Position numbers and translations under genes: made by a program
Shown here: positions 6,804-7,325 of the stretch, in pieces
Numbering within the stretch: the stretch's first letter is position 1
How the letters are laid out: each line of letters begins with the position of its first letter
Notes under the pieces: generated by a model
What the model saw: the letters and a program-made list of their open reading frames with translations, nothing else
Told to the model about the DNA's origin: nothing
Database searches by the model: none
From: Chromatiales bacterium
GTDB taxonomy: Bacteria > Pseudomonadota > Gammaproteobacteria > CAMYNG01
Length of the DNA: 7,325 nucleotides
Assembly: GCA_026990045.1 (NCBI GenBank)
Contig: JALSIK010000430.1
Location: 1-7,325 of the forward strand
Direction of reading: 5' to 3'

Positions 6804-7325
6804 TCACGATTCCAGGGCCCGGTACTTCTCCCGCAACCGGTTGCGGATGGCGATGGCGGTGACATTGAGCACCACGATCACCAGCACCAGCAGCAGCGAG
6901 GTGGCATACACCAGGGGCCGGGCCGCCTCCACGTTGGGGCTCTGGAAGCCCACGTCGTAGATGTGAAAGCCCAGGTGCATGAACTTGCGGTCCAGGTGAA
7001 TATACGGGAAATTGCCGTCCACCGGTAGCGCCGGCGCCAGCTTCACCACCCCCACCAGCATCAGCGGCGCCACCTCGCCCGCGGCGCGGGCGATGGCCAG
7101 GATGAGGCCGGTCATGATGGCCGGCGAGGCCATGGGGATCACCGTCCGCCACAGGGTCTCGAACTTGGTGGCCCCCAGGGCCAGGCTGCCCTCGCGGATG
7201 GACTTGGGGATACGCGCCAGTCCTTCCTCGGTGGCGACGATGACCACCGGCAGGGTGAGCAGGGCCAGCGTCAGCGAGGCCCACATGAGCCCCGGGGTGC
7301 CGAAGGTGGGCGCCGGCAGGGCCTC
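6804..7325 (-). CDS. pstA: Phosphate ABC transporter permease PstA, N-terminus cut by window edge
   Basis: The frame is open from the right edge to a TGA at 6806-6804 and gives the last 173 residues of PstA, one of the two membrane channel subunits for phosphate uptake. Seen in order are PTFGTPGLMWASLTLALLTLP (residues 6-26 of the visible part), the cytoplasmic coupling loop REGSLALGATKFETLWRTVIP (44-64) that docks on PstB, MTGLILAIARAAGEVAPLML (71-90), a loop with FPYIHLDRKFMHLGFHIYDVGFQSP (96-120), and a last membrane helix near 141-160. An internal ATG at 7286 is not the start, since the conserved segment continues upstream of it. pstB follows after 13 bases, so the order is pstA-pstB-phoU. 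Any Pho-box promoter would be beyond the right edge. Confidence 0.96.
   Translation of the reverse strand, partial: EALPAPTFGTPGLMWASLTLALLTLPVVIVATEEGLARIPKSIREGSLALGATKFETLWRTVIPMASPAIMTGLILAIARAAGEVAPLMLVGVVKLAPALPVDGNFPYIHLDRKFMHLGFHIYDVGFQSPNVEAARPLVYATSLLLVLVIVVLNVTAIAIRNRLREKYRALES

Overview
The window is GC-rich, coding-dense chromosomal DNA, probably from a high-GC gammaproteobacterium. The Chromatiales/Ectothiorhodospiraceae type of sulfur or purple bacterium is my best guess. This rests on extreme G/C preference at third codon positions, the protein flavour of ArgD, ArgF, PstA, PstB and PhoU, and REP-like extragenic palindromes of the GTAGGAGCG family common in gammaproteobacteria. 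No marker fixes the genus.

Layout from left to right. (1) Positions 1-1228, minus strand: the N-terminal 409 residues of a hydantoinase B/oxoprolinase family protein, running off the left edge. (2) 1229-1414: a divergent intergenic region with an extended -10 promoter for that gene. (3) 1415-2014, plus strand: a 199-aa membrane protein of the PuuD N-terminal (Urate_ox_N) family without the cytochrome c tail, followed by a strong intrinsic terminator. (4) 2197-4902, plus strand: a tight operon of argD, argF and a secreted Sel1-repeat protein. It is preceded by a good sigma70-type promoter and a hairpin plus U-rich leader that resembles an attenuator. (5) 4903-5165: a convergent intergenic region filled with dispersed-repeat material: two REP-like hairpins in inverted arrangement (REPIN-like), a third partial REP, and two short direct-repeat families. 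(6) 5166-7325, minus strand: the distal end of a phosphate operon, pstA (partial) - pstB - phoU.

How the genes work together. ArgD and ArgF supply consecutive parts of arginine synthesis: transamination to N-acetylornithine, then, after deacetylation, carbamoylation of ornithine to citrulline. The Sel1-repeat gene overlaps argF by four bases and is co-transcribed, but its role is unknown. PstA and PstB are the permease and ATPase of the high-affinity phosphate importer, and PhoU links that transporter to Pho signalling. The hydantoinase-like and PuuD-like genes are divergent neighbours. A shared role in purine or ureide breakdown is possible but unproven.

I see no phage, plasmid, CRISPR, tRNA, rRNA or insertion-sequence gene. 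The most unusual parts are the REPIN-like intergenic region and the structured DNA between the puuD-like gene and argD.
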